Positions 12,078 through 25,418 are shown, counted from the first letter of the stretch. The stretch is 64,000 nt of DNA from Alitta virens (GCA_932294295.1 OW028580.1:28590896-28654895); one strand, 5' to 3'. Numbers and translations are program-made. Notes: generated from the sequence alone by a model not told the origin.

Positions 12078-12525
12078 AAGGGGGTGTTCAAACTGTCATG
12101 TACAAAACCTATGAGTGACCACGTACGTCAAAATTGGGCTATACATAGCTCACATTTGGGTCCGTTAATCACATATAAATGCTTTCCATGAATGTAGATC
12201 GCTCGCCGGACGTCCGTCGGCAGGTATGCATGAGGCATCCATGAGGCATCCTTAAGGCATCCTTGAGGCATCCGTGAGGTACTCGTAGGCACTCGTAGAT
12301 CGCTCATAGGTCGCTTGTAGGTCGCACGTAGATCGCTCGTAGATCGCCGTGCGAGTGAATGGCGAGTATATACGGATGGACAACGGCCACGTATGGCCAC
12401 GTATGGCTACGTATGGCTACGTAAGGCCACGTATGGCCGCGAACATACGTAGGACATACGTAGGACATACGTAGGACAAACATGGTCATATGTAGCTCTT
12501 ATATGTGATAGTGTGAACGCCCCTT
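12078..12525. mobile_element. MITE-like element with short tandem repeats
   Basis: The ends AAGGGGGTGTTCAAACTGTC and, reverse-complemented, AAGGGGCGTTCACACTATCA are imperfect inverted repeats of about 27 bp. Between them are GC-richer short arrays: GAGGCATCC near 12231-12275, CGTAGATCGC-like units near 12290-12350, ACGTATGGC units near 12390-12440 and GGACATACGTA units near 12450-12480. No clear target duplication is visible. The reading frames are products of the arrays. Confidence 0.65.
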
Positions 12526-14714
12526 AAGACTACGCATATATATAATATATATATCTTAATCACCATTGCCAATAATTTTGCTAGTTAAATCAATACTCTG
12601 CTCAATGATACAGTCCATAATCTTTCTTTTGTAAGGCAAATAACTTGTCAATATTTTGAATGAGGGTCATCGCAATGGGAAACTGCCAGGTTTCCACTAA
12701 AAATTGTTTGTTAGTTTTTTCCACTATAGAAAGAGAAATTGAAAGAAATATACAACAGAATAATTGAATAATTAGAACAACATTGTAAAATTTCTAATAA
12801 ATGGTCACTTTTCAGATGTGTTTTGCTGTTTGTTGATAATAACCTCTATACTGGTTAGTGCCATCAAACTATGCTTTAAAATAGGTGAATCATCGCCTTA
12901 ATTGGTGGCCTAAGTGCATCAGAGTGCTCTGTTCCTTTTCTCACAGCTGTGAAGTTTTGATACAATTATATGCCATTGGGTGATAAAGGTCTGATGCACT
13001 CAGGGTCAAAATAAAGAGCTGGTTGTCACCCTTACGTAACAAGTCACCAGACACTCGCTTCACCCGTGGCAGTGTGATGACTGCCTTTTTTTTATGGCCA
13101 GTATATATCCCAGCGGTTCTTTTAGATGGCTATATTTACTTGCATTCACTACTTGAATGGTCATGTTCCCATGAGCTGTAATCCACATCCTTGCGAAGAA
13201 AATGAAGAAAAGAGCATTCAAATGAGTGTGCATTCCGGAGTGGTCTTTTTCATTCCTGCAAATATTAGGTAAATTATCTATTCTTCATGGCATAAAACTT
13301 ACATAAAAGTTAAACAGGCATGTTGGAAGGTTACCTAATCTTTCTTTTATCATTTCATATGTCTCAATAGTGTCCTGAATACCATGCACTTTTTAGTTAA
13401 CCACTATTCCATTCAGGGATATTCAGAGACACTTTACTTGTTAAGTTGATATCTCACAGCTGCATGAGCACCCATAGATAGCTCACCAATGAACATCTCT
13501 CTTTAGCAATGGGACACTTGGAACAGCTGGGGCCACTCAGTTCACATGATGTTCCAAGGCTAACACATTGGGACAAATAATATCCTCTTTTAAAACCCAG
13601 AAATCTGACACCTAAGGCAATATAGTCCTTATCAAGTTTTATGCGTGTCAGTGCATTACAAAATACAACATACATCAGTAGGTAAAATATTTTTAACACA
13701 GTGAGCTTTTTTGGAATTCTTTTCAAGTGGGGCAATGTTTGACAGGCCAATTTTCAAAAATTACATAAATCATGATCCTTTACCACACCTTAGTTTTGAT
13801 TATTAAAACCTTTATTTTTAGATTAGTGTCCTGTGAATTCAGCTGAAAGCAGTCAATCATTTGACCCTTAAGACTTTGTAGCCAACCGCTTGCTCTCTTC
13901 TTCTGTGACTAACCTTCAGGACCGTTTTGGTGATTTGATGTGACAGACAACAATCAATGTCTGTCACATTCTCTAGTTTTCGTTGAACTCCCATCTATTT
14001 GCCTGGGGGTGACAAGTAGGCTTTTGAGCTAGTATTTGGCTTCTGAACAAATCCTACTTTGCAGCTGAATTGTCAGATATCCCATTGAAAAAAAAATGCT
14101 GAATGATTTCTAGGTCTCCAAATGACTTGACCAGACCATAGGCTATTGCTTCTGCCAATATGCTTCAAGCTGAAGATGACCACCTTTGAAAATGAAAAAT
14201 CACAGAATGGAGATGGTCTTTGAGTGATTTTGTGTACAGAAGTTGTGGCCATCAATACATCTATGCTAAGCCAACACTTTTCGAAGACTTTGTCATTTGA
14301 ACCTTTCCCAATATACTTATCTTTAAACAGACAAACAAATATCCTGAAGCCATATAGATTAGAACTTTTTCAAAACTCGAGGATAATAAAAAAGGAAAAC
14401 AGTGTAATTATGTTTATTAGCAATTTTAATGGGCATATTTAATTGGATGACGGCAGAGAAAGCACATGATATGCTGGACTTTGATTCTGGACTGGACTCC
14501 CTCAGTGACCTAGATTTGGCTTTTCTGAGCAAACCCTTGAAAGTTCTTGGCCTATCCTTAGAAAGTATGGTAACACTTGGGGTTAATAACCCCTCATTTA
14601 TATCAAACTTTAAATAGGCACTTATGGTAGTTGTAATCCAATACCCTAATTTACTAATTCCATTAAAAACATTTTTGAATATGTGTAAATTTATCAGGTG
14701 GCACCCACCTAGTG
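12526..14714. other. Unique non-coding sequence
   Basis: No supported gene. The dispersed repeat G copy lies at 13418-13580. The frame at 14429-14617 (62 codons) is acidic at its N-terminus, but I find no family match and no splice context. Confidence 0.45.
13418..13580 (+). repeat. Dispersed repeat G, copy 2
   Basis: Direct-orientation partner of 8278-8440, clearly diverged but alignable along its length. See copy 1 for the shared blocks. Confidence 0.6.
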
Positions 14715-14905
14715 TTTAAGGGCGGGGGCCTAGCTCAGAGGTAGTGTTCTGGGCTTTCAACCGCTGGGTCCCGGGTTCGATTCCCGGTCGAGCCTAAGTT
14801 GGATGGCTGTTTCATCCTTCGTCTCATTGTCATGGTCCCTGCCTGTCCTAATTAGCCCAACTGGTGCAGAAATACAGGACATAAAGCCCTAATCCACCCA
14901 CCCAC
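14715..14905 (+). mobile_element. tRNA-derived SINE, family A, full length
   Basis: It has an intact tRNA-like head with GGCCTAGCTCAGAGGTAG (A-box region) and GGTTCGATTCCC (B box), followed by the family body ending CCCTAATCCACCCACC. A perfect 14-bp target duplication, GCACCCACCTAGTG, lies at 14701-14714 and 14906-14919. The downstream boundary of this SINE was later copied into the tandem duplication. Confidence 0.9.
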
Positions 14906-17497
14906 GCACCCACCTAGTGACAATGCTTATGTCATCGGAGTACCTGCTTGCTCCAATTTAGGGTATATATATAATATCTGTATTATCTATAATATCTATA
15001 AAGTCAGTAAACTATATTGTTGTCATTGTTCGAGAGGCACATCATTCCACTCATAGAAGCAACTCCACTTCGGCATTATTTGAAATTTAACAAGTTTCAC
15101 TGAAAAGTAAGACTTAATTCATCAAACAATATCCTCTATTAACACTATCCTAGAGTTGAAAACTGTTCAGGAACCAGTAGTTCATTCAACAGCCACACTG
15201 CTGTCTTAATGTATTTGACATGGATGGGGTCACTGTATTTGCTCTTTCTCATTTGTTGCACACACATGTTGTTACAAGACAAAAGAGTTCACATCTGGCA
15301 ACAACATCCACTAATGCATATACAGCCAAGAAACATGAACTCTACAATGCCCAGACATACTCTATGGAAGTTAATTACCACTTTGCACACCTTACTCTTC
15401 CACCAAGGGTTAAGAGCGCCATTAAATGTTAATCAATCTCCTTACCTATTGCTGTAAGAAGTGTGGTAGCCTACTCACATATATCTCTAAAGTTTTAACC
15501 CAGGTATAACTTAAATGCCCATGAAAGGGCATTATATGCAATGCAGATGATAAACAGGCTCATAATATGTGCTATATGTTAACATAGCTAAGAACTGTGA
15601 AAGTAAAGCAGGGTGCATGCTTATTACAGATTGTTGCATAGCCTGTTGTTAAGCTAAGGTAGGCATGTTTGGATCATTGATTTGCTGTGACGTACATTCA
15701 GATGAAATTGATGTCAACATTATGATACATCTATGAGTGGAAGACTGAGTGGAAGACAGACCTTCTGGGATTAGATTGCCACTGCCATGTTTAATTATTT
15801 CACCTGCTCATATCATTAATTACATCGTTATACTTATGACATGTTTATCAATGTTTTAGGCAATGAGGTAAACAGGTATAATTTTCGTGAATATTATTAC
15901 ATTTATAGACAGAATAACACTAGGTTTTAGTTAGTGCAGTATGGTCACGATTGTACTTGATATTTTGGCGTTTGATGAATAGACACGAAAATCTCATCAA
16001 TGGAAATCTTTTCACCAATGTGAAAAGTCACTTAGAGTAGTTGACATGCAGAGAGACCTTTGGAGTCAAAAAACACATGCCAAGAACTTCAATATTCATT
16101 TCTGTGATTTGCTCCTAAAGACTTCTAGATCAGAGGGGAGGACCTCAATAGCTGTCAGAATGTGATTCTTATTCCTCTAACCACCAAGATCTGACAATAG
16201 CCGAGAGATATCTTGGGTTTATCTTGCTTGTATCATCTGGATGGCAGGACTGCACTGGGATCCCTGGGGCCAGATAAAAGCAACAACTGGAAAAAATCAT
16301 CAGCCCTGTGGCTAACATGTCACAATGCTTACAGCTGCCCATGTTGATTTCAAGTAGCCATAAGGCATTATTGGCTGTTTTCATATTCCGCCTTGGCATA
16401 CCAGGCTGGTTATAGGCACTACTAGATTTAAAATGCACACTGCGTTCTTTTGCCAGTTTGATTTGCGACAGATTTTCCCTTCCAGTCACAGCTGTTGTAT
16501 TGATTTTACTTCCACTTGTGTTGTTCTGTCATGATTCTGAGGAGCTGATGCTGGTAAAATGTGGCTCCTTCTCTGAGTATTTATAGCCCAGCCATAATGA
16601 TCACACAGTTCATGCTGCCAGAAAGAAATTTTATAGCACTTTGATCGTCAAAAAGTATGATTAGTACAGCAGAACGCTGACTTCTAAGAACACCTCACAA
16701 GCAAGACCACCCATATTTGGTCCCATCTGCATTCTTGCCATTTCTACTTACCTCTCAATGAAAACCACGTAAGTCAGTAAAATGTGCATCAAGGGTTGTT
16801 TTATTGGCAAGGTTAACTTATTTATCATGATTTATATCTTACATAATACAGAATCCTGATTTACTACTGAAGTGCACGCTGTAAAGCCTCTGTATTATGA
16901 TCATTTGTGAGTTTCAATCATGTAGTGATCCTTATGGAAGTGTTGAAGCATATATAGTTCAGTAAAAAATGTGTCTCGAGGTAGTTTCCAAGTGGGCTCC
17001 ACTGTATAGCAATGACATTAGGAAGAATAGCTGTTGGGAACCTTTGATGCTGAAACAAACGAATGAAAAATGTGCTCAGGTGACCTCCAATCTATTCAGT
17101 TGTCAACTGAGGTACTCTGCAACCTCAGAATAATTCACTCGCTGTCGCTTGGCTGTTGAGCAAGCACTGTGTGTTTACATTTCAGTCCAGAACTTAAAGG
17201 TCCAAGTTTGATCATCTTGGGTTTGAGCTCTGACCACCAAATCTCATAAGAACACATAAAAAATGTTGAGGATTATATTAGTACCTAAATTGATCCTTGG
17301 ATCTAGCTTACTCCCTTCCAGAGGTCAAAGATGATATGAGGTATTCATTTGTTAGCAGACTCAATGCCCTGTTTGAAGTCGATCATCCCAATAATAAAGT
17401 TCTAAACTACCACAATTCTTTCAAAAACTTCAAATTGCAATCCAATGTATTAGTTGTCAAAAGTTTGTCGTATCCAGTCAGCATAATCAAACCTAAA

Positions 17498-17692
17498 ATT
17501 ACCTGACATGACCTAACTTAGCCTAACCTTACTAAACCTAACCTTAATCAATTTAATCTAGCCTGACATAACAGACCTCTAATCTTACCTAATTTGATCT
17601 AATTTGATTTAGCTAACCTTGCCTAACCTCACCTGGCCTACCCTGTCCTAACCCAAACCAACCCAACCTAACCTTAGATATCCTTATAACCT
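17498..17692 (+). repeat. Degenerate CCTAA-type repeat
   Basis: Irregular runs of CCTAACCT, ACCTAACTTAGCC and similar words. The array is present in both duplication units (here and 23520-23698) and is one of the most diverged stretches between them. It superficially resembles telomeric TTAGG/TTAGGG but is never regular for more than two or three units. Confidence 0.6.
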
Positions 17693-18774
17693 ACATAGCT
17701 GTCTTTATTGCTCCTTATACACACTATTGAATTCTATTGATGTTCTTATTGACCATAACATTTTCTATTAACCCGAATGCACTGATAGTTAAATGATGAC
17801 TTTGGGTCACTCCTGTCATGACCTTTGGCCTCGATGCGCTGGAGGCTTTTATGTGGCATTAGCTGATATGTTAATGCAGCCATTGATGGAGTAATTCAAT
17901 AAACGTGATATATTTTGAAAGAACGTGTAGACTACAAAATATTTGAGTGCCAATTCTGAGTGAAAAGGAAAGACCTAACAGTGGGAAAAGAAATACAGAA
18001 TACTGCAATTGGGTGGTATTTGAATTAGTTGCATTTCATGGGTGATTATTGTCTTTAAATGACACGGGTTATTTTGGCATACTGCAGTGATTCCTTTAAT
18101 TCAGTCTATTATTAGCAGCAAATATTTAAAATATTTGTTGTAGAATATAAATCGACTTTTTTAAAGCAACAAAAACAAAAAAGTTCAATCACTAGGGGAA
18201 ATTGATGTGAATAATAATGGTGTTTCAAAAATAAATCTTGTTAGAATTTTTTGGATGAAATCAATATTTTTCTTATATATATATATCAATTTCCCACAAC
18301 CATAGTATCAAACTATATTGGTGTGGCCGAATGATACACACCTTTCCTCTTCTCTCCAGGAAATCTGAGAAAATATACCTCACAAAAATTGGCATTCATG
18401 GCAGCAGACTGAAATCTCAGCCATCGAGAGCTCGTGCTTCTCAAGTTGCAAGGGAAAATTTTCTTGAGTAAATAGAGCAAATTTTCTGCTTGCCTGCCCT
18501 TGGATGAGAACATTTTTTTGTCCTAATGACTATCTGCTTTACCCAAATTGCTTTTTTATACACGATTAACAAGAAGTATCGGTTGCTGAGAGCTACGAGA
18601 GTCTGAAAAGAAAAAAAGAAAAGAAAATTAGTTATATTTTTGTTGGGGAAAATTGGAGGTCTTTTAAAGCTATTTTGTAGATTGAGTGGGGAGTAATTTA
18701 TTTGAGTGGATACTTCCTGTAATGTAGAAGATGAACTTGACAGTTGAAAACGATGTTATATATACCTGGGCATG

Positions 18775-18985
18775 TCATAATTATGTTTCCCTCTGACAGC
18801 TGATCATGTAAGCTGACTTAACTTCAGACCAGTAGCATTGAGACAATGCAATGCAATACAATACAATACAATACAATACAATACAAGAACTTGCATTAGT
18901 AGTGCCTTGTTACACGTGGTGGACCCCAAGCCTTATCATTTCATCATTACGTCTACCTCTAACAGCTGATCATGTAAGCGGACGC
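18775..18985 (+). mobile_element. SINE family B fragments with (AATAC)n tail
   Basis: The 3' body of family B (CAGCTGATCATGTAAGCTGA, then CAGACCAGTAGCATTGAGAC) runs into a pentanucleotide AATAC array at about 18850-18885. A second body fragment follows (CCAAGCCTTATCATTTCATC to GTAAGCGGA). The AATAC array appears to be the tail from which the microsatellite expanded. Confidence 0.7.
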
Positions 18986-19134
18986 CAGACTATTACCAAA
19001 CAATCCATATATCGGTAGCTATGACTAAAGTGTACTACTTTGATTTCAATATATATAGATACCTTGCAAATTCTAGTAACACTACTTGACTGACATAAAA
19101 CATTTGTCCCGTTTTGTAATAAGCAGGAGTTCAG

Positions 19135-19440
19135 GCAGCTGGGTGGTCTATTGGTTAGACGCCCACCTGCTCCTCTGAAGGACCTGGGTTCAATCCCAGG
19201 CCTGGGCACTCTTCATGAGCTACATTCTAGCTGGATTTCGTTCAGATGGGACGTTAAATTGGCGGTCTCTTGTAATTGGTGTCTATGCTGAGGCAAGTAA
19301 AAGATCCCACCCATGGGATAAATGTGTAACATGGGTAGCCTTCTCTTTCTCACCTCATTAATCATTATATCAACCCTTGATAGTGGCAGGAACTTGCCTT
19401 ATAGGACTGCACTTTCAATGTATATTCCATTCTATCTATT
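19135..19440 (+). mobile_element. tRNA-derived SINE, family B, near full length
   Basis: The tRNA-like head has GGTCTATTGGTTAGACGCC (A-box region) and CTGGGTTCAATCCCAGGCC (T-arm/B box). The body, GAGCTACATTCTAGCTGG to GGCAAGTAAAAGATCCCACC, follows and then ends near GGACTGCACTTTC. The same modules occur at 32190, 33190, 37965, 43310, 56055 and 60915. Not called a tRNA gene: the acceptor stem does not pair and the body follows directly. Confidence 0.8.
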
Positions 19441-20710
19441 CAGATGAGTCAACTACACCTATTTTTATCTTTATCTAATGTTACAAAGTGAAACGCTCTA
19501 GTATTGATTATCATATTGCCATAAAGTTGCTTCTCTGTAGTGTATATTTACAAAGAGTACCAAGTACTTTCATAGTGCATTTTTGTGCTGTATTGGTACA
19601 TTTCCTCCACGTATGTTCAGTGCACAGCCATCAAGGCCATCAATATTCACTGAAGCAGTAGCCTGATTGATTAAGTGTGCAAACAGTTCCCTGGAGTGCA
19701 ATAAACAACAGTGAGAAACTTCCACATTCATTTAGTGTCTTGTCTGTAGAACTCATGTGGTTCATGTATTATGTGTAAAATAAGAAGAAGGTACACTTAT
19801 TTCAGGTATTTATTTCACGGTTATTAATTTGTTATTGGTACAGTGTTTATAGTGACACCCTGGAATAATATCACATTTTTTCCACCACAAAAATGGCATC
19901 TCAATGACACTCTGATGTCTGCGTGATTATATCTTAAAATGTATGAAAATATTTGACTAGACTATTTTACAGAAAATGCTATGAGGGGACGAATGCACTG
20001 AATCCCTGCCCAATGTATATTATATATAAATGTATTCGGTTTTTAAAATGTTGACAAGGATGTCTTCTCATTGATCATGACTATACAAAATCAGTCCAGA
20101 AGGAAATGAATGGGTACCATTGGTAAATATATCTCCAAAGGACTGGAATCACGCTGTATATGCTTTCAAGGGACAAAATTACCAGGTTCTGTAAGGCCCT
20201 TGGTGGCAATAACCTGCATGGGTTCGAATCCCAATCTGTGCTTTCGAATCCGAATCTTTACTTTATTTGTGAGTCACAGCTCACCCCCGTTGGGACCATC
20301 CCAATGACGACCCTTGCGGTTTCTTTTGGTAAAAGGAGGAGGGCAATGCATTAACCCAAAGTACCACCATCATTGCCATCAGTTGGATCGTTGTTTGCCA
20401 TTGCAAACCAAAATATTGACATCAAAGTCCATTATGAATCACACCCATTATCGGGTTAATTAAGAAATCTGCATCAAAACTTAAAAACCACAACGAGGCT
20501 CAGATGACGTCATCGTCCTTTCTTTCCCATCATCCCTCGCTTCCATATCGGTCATTGAGCACATGCCCCATTCTTCTTCTGGTACAGGAAATTCGTATTA
20601 TCAGCTTAATAATGCCCTGTCTGCACCAGTGCTGATGGAGGGTTGGAGTTCAATTTTGGTCAAGCGGAATTTTGATGTTTCAAAGATGATCTGAATTGAG
20701 CTTATTATAA

Positions 20711-20788
20711 AGCCCCAGTCACACATAGCTGTTTTAGCCGTAGTGAACCCGTAGAGTGACGTAACGGTTATGTAACAGCTTTTTTCGC
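20711..20788 (+). mobile_element. Foldback element FB3, 5' fragment cut at duplication junction
   Basis: The first 75-78 bp of a foldback element, identical to FB4 except for one base, stopping inside TTTTTTCGC. From 20786 the sequence switches to the SINE head (CGCTGGGTCCCGGG). FB3 and FB4 are the same insertion copied by the tandem duplication; only FB4 kept its interior and right end. Confidence 0.92.
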
Positions 20789-20929
20789 TGGGTCCCGGGT
20801 TCGATTCCCGGTCGAGCCTAAGTTGGATGGCTGTTTCATCCTTCGTCTCATTGTCATGGTCCCTGCCTGTCCTAATTAGCCCAACTGGTGCAGAAATACA
20901 GGACATAAAGCCCTAATCCACCCACCCAC
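20786..20929 (+). mobile_element. SINE family A, 5' truncated by duplication
   Basis: Copy of 14762-14905. It lacks the A box and so should not be transcribed from its own Pol III promoter. Only the right-hand copy of the 14-bp target duplication is present, at 20930-20943. Confidence 0.92.
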
Positions 20930-23519
20930 GCACCCACCTAGTGACAATGCTTATGTCATCAGAGTACCTTCTTGCTCCATTTTAGGGTATATATATAATA
21001 TCTGTGTTATCTATAATATCTATAAAGTCAGTAAACTATATTGTTGTCATTGTGCGAGAGGCACATCATTCCACTCATAGAAGCAAGTCCACTTCGGCTT
21101 TATTTGAAATTTAACAAGTTTCACTGAAAAGTAAGACTTAGTTCATCAAACAATATCCTCTATTAACACTATCCTAGAGTTGAAAACTGTTCAGGAACCA
21201 GTAGTTCATTCAACAGCCACACTGCTGTCTTAATGTATTTGACATGGATGGGGTCACTGTATTTGCTCTTTCTCATTTGTTGCACACACATGTTGTTACA
21301 AGACAAAAGAGTTCACATCTGGCAACAACATCCACTAATGCATATACAGCCAAGAAACATGAACTCTACAATGCCCAGACATACTCTATGGAAGTTAATT
21401 ACCACTTTGCACGCCTTACTCTTCCACCAAGGGTTAAGAGCGCCATTAAATGTTAATCAATCTCCTTACCTATTGCTGTAAGAAGTGTGGTAGCCTACTC
21501 ACATATATCTCTAAAGTTTTAACCCAGGTATAACTTAAATGCCCATGAAAGGGCATTATATGCAATGCAGATGATAAACAGGCTCATAATATGTGCTATA
21601 TGTTAACATAGCTAAGAACTCTGAAAGTAATGCAGGGTGCATGCTTATTACAGATTGTTGCATAGCCTGTTGTTAAGCTAAGGTAGGCATGTTTGGATCA
21701 TTGATTTGCTGTGACGTACATTCAGATGAAATTGATGTCAACATTATGATACATCTATGAGTGGAAGACAGAGTGGAAGACAGACCTTCTGGGATTAGAT
21801 TGCCACTGCCATGTTTAATTAGTTCACCTGCTCATATCATTAATTACATCGTTATACTTATGACATGTTTATCAATGTTTTAGGCAATGAGGTAAACAGG
21901 TATAATTTTCGTGAATGTTATTACATTTATAGACAGAATAACACTAGGTTTTAGTTAGTGCAGTATGGTCACAATTGTACTTGATATTTTGGCCTTTGAT
22001 GAATAGACACGAAAATCTCATCATTGGAAATCTTTTCACCAATGTGAACAGTCACTTAGAGTAGTTGACATGCAGAGAGACCTTTGGAGTCAAAAAACAC
22101 ATGCCAAGAACTTCAATATTCATTTCTGTGATTTGCTCCTAAAGACTTCTAGATCAGAGGGGAGGACCTCAATAGCTGTCAGAATGTGATTCTTATTCCT
22201 CTAACCACCAAGATCTGACAATAGCCGAGAGATATCTTGGGTTTATCTCGCTTGTATCATCTGGATGGCAGGACTGCACTGGGATCCCTGGGGCCAGATA
22301 AAAGCAACAACTGGAAAAAATCATCAGCCCTGTGGCTAACATGTCACAATGCTTACAGCTGCCCATGTTGATTTCAAGTAGCCATAAGGCATTATTGGCT
22401 GTTTTCATATTCCGCCTTGGCATACCAGGCTGGTTATAGGCACTACTAGATTTAAAATGCACACTGCGTTCTTTTGCCATTTTGATTTGCGACAGATTTT
22501 CCCTTCCAGTCACAGCTGTTGTATTGATTTTACTTCCACTTGTGTTGTTCTGTCATGATTCTGAGGAGCTGATGCTGGTAAAATGTGGCTCCTTCTCTGA
22601 GTATTTATAGCCCAGCCATAATGATCACACAGTTCATGCCGCCAGAAAGAAATTTTATAGCACTTTGATCCTCAAAAAGTATGATTAGTACAGCAGAACG
22701 CTGACTTCTAAGAACACCTCACAAGCAAGACCACCCATATTTGGTCCCATCTGCATTCTTGCCATTTCTACTTACCTCTCAATGAAAACCACGTAAGTCA
22801 GTAAAATGTGCATCAAGGGTTGTTTTATTGGCAAGGTTAACTTATTTATCATGATTTATATCTTACATAATACAGAATCCTGATTTACTACTGAAGTGCA
22901 CACTGTAAAGCCTCTGTATTATGATCATTTGTGAGTTTCAATCATGTAGTGATCCTTATGGAAGTGTTGAAGCATATATAGTTCAGTAAAAAATGTGTCT
23001 CGAGGTAGTTTCCAAGTGGGCTCCAATGTATAGCAATGACATTAGGAAGAATAGCTGTTGGGAACCTTTGATGCTGAAACAAACGAATGAAAAATGTGCT
23101 CAGGTGACCTCCAATCTATTCAGTTGTCAACTGAGGTACTCTGCAACCTCAGAATAATTCACTCGCTGTCGCTTGGCTGTTGAGCAAGCACTGTGTGTTT
23201 ACATTTCAGTCCAGAACTTAAAGGTCCAAGTTTGATCATCTTGGGTTTGAGCTCTGACCACCAAATCTCATAAGAACACATAAAAAATGTTGAGGATTAT
23301 ATTAGTACCTAAATTGATCCTTGGATCTAGCTTACTCCCTTCATGAGGTCAAAGATGATATGAGGTATTCATTTGTTAGCAGACTCAATACCCTGTTTGA
23401 AGTCGATCATCTTAATAATAAAGTTCTAAACTACCACAATTCTTTCCAAAACATCATATTGCAATCCAATGTATGAGTTGTCAAAAGGTTGTCGTATCCA
23501 GTCAGCATAATCAAACCTA

Positions 23520-23698
23520 AAATAACCTGACCTAACTTAGCCTAACCTAACCAAACCAAACCTTAATCAATTTAATCTAGCCTGACATAACAGACCTCTT
23601 ACCTTACCTAATTTGATCTAATTTGATTTAGCCAACCTTGCCCAACCTAACCTGGCCTACCCTGTCCTAACCCAAACCAACCTAACCTAAACCTTAGA
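23520..23698 (+). repeat. Degenerate CCTAA-type repeat, unit 2 copy
   Basis: Counterpart of 17498-17692 with several word-level differences and small length changes, consistent with slippage after duplication. Confidence 0.6.
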
Positions 23699-24752
23699 TA
23701 TCCTTATAACCTACATAGCTGTCTTTATTGCTCCTTATACACACTATTGAATTCTATTGATGTTCTTATTGACCATAACATTTTCTATTAACCCGAATGC
23801 ACTGATTGTTAAATGATGACTTTGGGTCACTCCTGTCATGACCTATGGCCTCGATGCACTGGAGGCTTTTATGTGGCTTTAGCTGATATGTTAATGCAGC
23901 CATTGATGGGGTAATTCAATAAACGTGATATATTTTGAAAGAACGTGTAGACTACATTATATTTAAGTGCCAATTCTGAGTGAAAAGGAAAGACCTAACA
24001 GTAGGAAAAGAAATACAGAATACTGCAATTGGGTGGTATTTGAATGTAAATTTACTGTCTATATTAAAACTAAGAGAATATCTTGAATTTGTGTCATCCT
24101 TTATTATAAGTATTTAGTTGCATTTCATGGGTGATCATTGTCTTTAAATGACATGGGTTATTTTGGCATACTGCAGTGATTCCTTTAATTCAGTCTATTA
24201 TTAGCAGCAAATATTTAAAATATTTGTTGCAGAATATAAATCGATATTTTTTTTATCATAGATATATGAATTTCCCACAACCATAGTATCACACTATATT
24301 GGTGTGGCCGAATGATACACACCTTTCCTCTCTCCAGGAAATCTGAGAAAATATACCTCACAAAAGTTGGCAATCATGGCAGCAGACTGAAATCTCAGCC
24401 ATCGAGAGCTTGTGCTTCTCAAGTTGCAAGGGAAAAATTTCTTGAGTAAATAGAGAAAATTTTCTGCTTGCCTGCCCTTGGATGATAACATTTTTTTGTC
24501 CTAATGACTATCTGCTTTCCTCAAATTGCTTTTTTATACACGGTTAACAAGAAGTATTGGTTGCTGAGAGCTACGAGAGTCTGAAAAAGAAAAAAGAAAA
24601 GAAAATAAGTTATATTTTTGTTGGGGAAAATTGGAGGTCTTTTAAAGCTATTTTGTAGATTGAGTGGGGAGTAATTTATTTGAGTGGATACTTCCTGTAA
24701 TGTAGAAGATGAACTTGACAGTTGAAAACGATGTTATATATACCTGGGCATG

Positions 24753-24963
24753 TCATAATTATGTTTCCCTCTGACAGCTGATCATGTAAGCTGACTTAAC
24801 TTCAGACCAGTAGCATTGAGACAATGCAATGCAATACAATACAATACAATACAATACAATACAAGAACTTGCATTAGTAGTGCCTTGTTACACGTGGTGG
24901 ACCCCAAGCCTTATCATTTCATCATTACGTCTACCTCTAACAGCTGATCATGTAAGCGGACGC
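24753..24963 (+). mobile_element. SINE family B fragments, unit 2 copy
   Basis: Copy of 18775-18985 with the same AATAC tail array, essentially identical to the unit 1 version. Confidence 0.7.
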
Positions 24964-25112
24964 CAGACTATTACCAAACAATCCATATATCGGTAGCTAT
25001 GACTAAAGTGTACTACTTTGATTTCAATATATATAGATACCTTGCAAATTCTAGTAACACTACTTGACTGACATAAAACATTTGTCCCGTTTTGTAATAA
25101 GCAGGAGTTCAG

Positions 25113-25418
25113 GCAGCTGGGTGGTCTATTGGTTAGACGCCCGCCTGCTCCTCTGAAGGACCTGGGTTCAATCCCAGGCCTGGGCACTCTTCATGAGCTA
25201 CATTCTAGCTGGATTTCGTTCAGATGGGACGTTAAATTGGCGGTCTCTTGTAATTGGTGTCTATGCTGAGGCAAGTAAAAGATCCCACCCATGGGATAAA
25301 TGTGTAACATTGGTAGCCTCCTCTTTCTCACCTCATTAATCATTATATCAACCCTTGATAGTGGCAGGAACTTGCCTTATAGGACTGCACTTTCAATGTA
25401 TATTCCATTCTATCTATT
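25113..25418 (+). mobile_element. SINE family B, unit 2 copy
   Basis: Copy of 19135-19440 with about three base differences, including GCCCGCCTG for GCCCACCTG in the tRNA-like head. Confidence 0.8.

Larger units (their letters stand above)
14762..20785. repeat. Tandem duplication, unit 1 (6024 bp)
   Basis: Aligns end to end with 20786-26764. The unit starts inside the tRNA-like head of the SINE at 14715 and ends inside the left TIR region of a foldback element. Relative to unit 2 it lacks a 65-bp segment (near 18026) and has an extra ~108 bp (around 18150-18290). It encodes no recognisable protein; identical short frames in both units reflect recent duplication. Confidence 0.95.

Noticed and set aside
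15209..15457. Short frames conserved between the two 6-kb units (also 16169-16489, 18970-19209 and 20110-20354)
   Set aside because: Their similarity follows from recent duplication of the whole unit, not from selection. Neighbouring non-coding bases are equally similar.
17498..17692. Interstitial telomere
   Set aside because: The CCTAA words are irregular, mixed with unrelated words and never form a true TTAGG or TTAGGG array.
19135..19210. tRNA gene
   Set aside because: It has A and B boxes but no paired acceptor stem, and it continues directly into a SINE body repeated elsewhere. The same applies to the family A heads.
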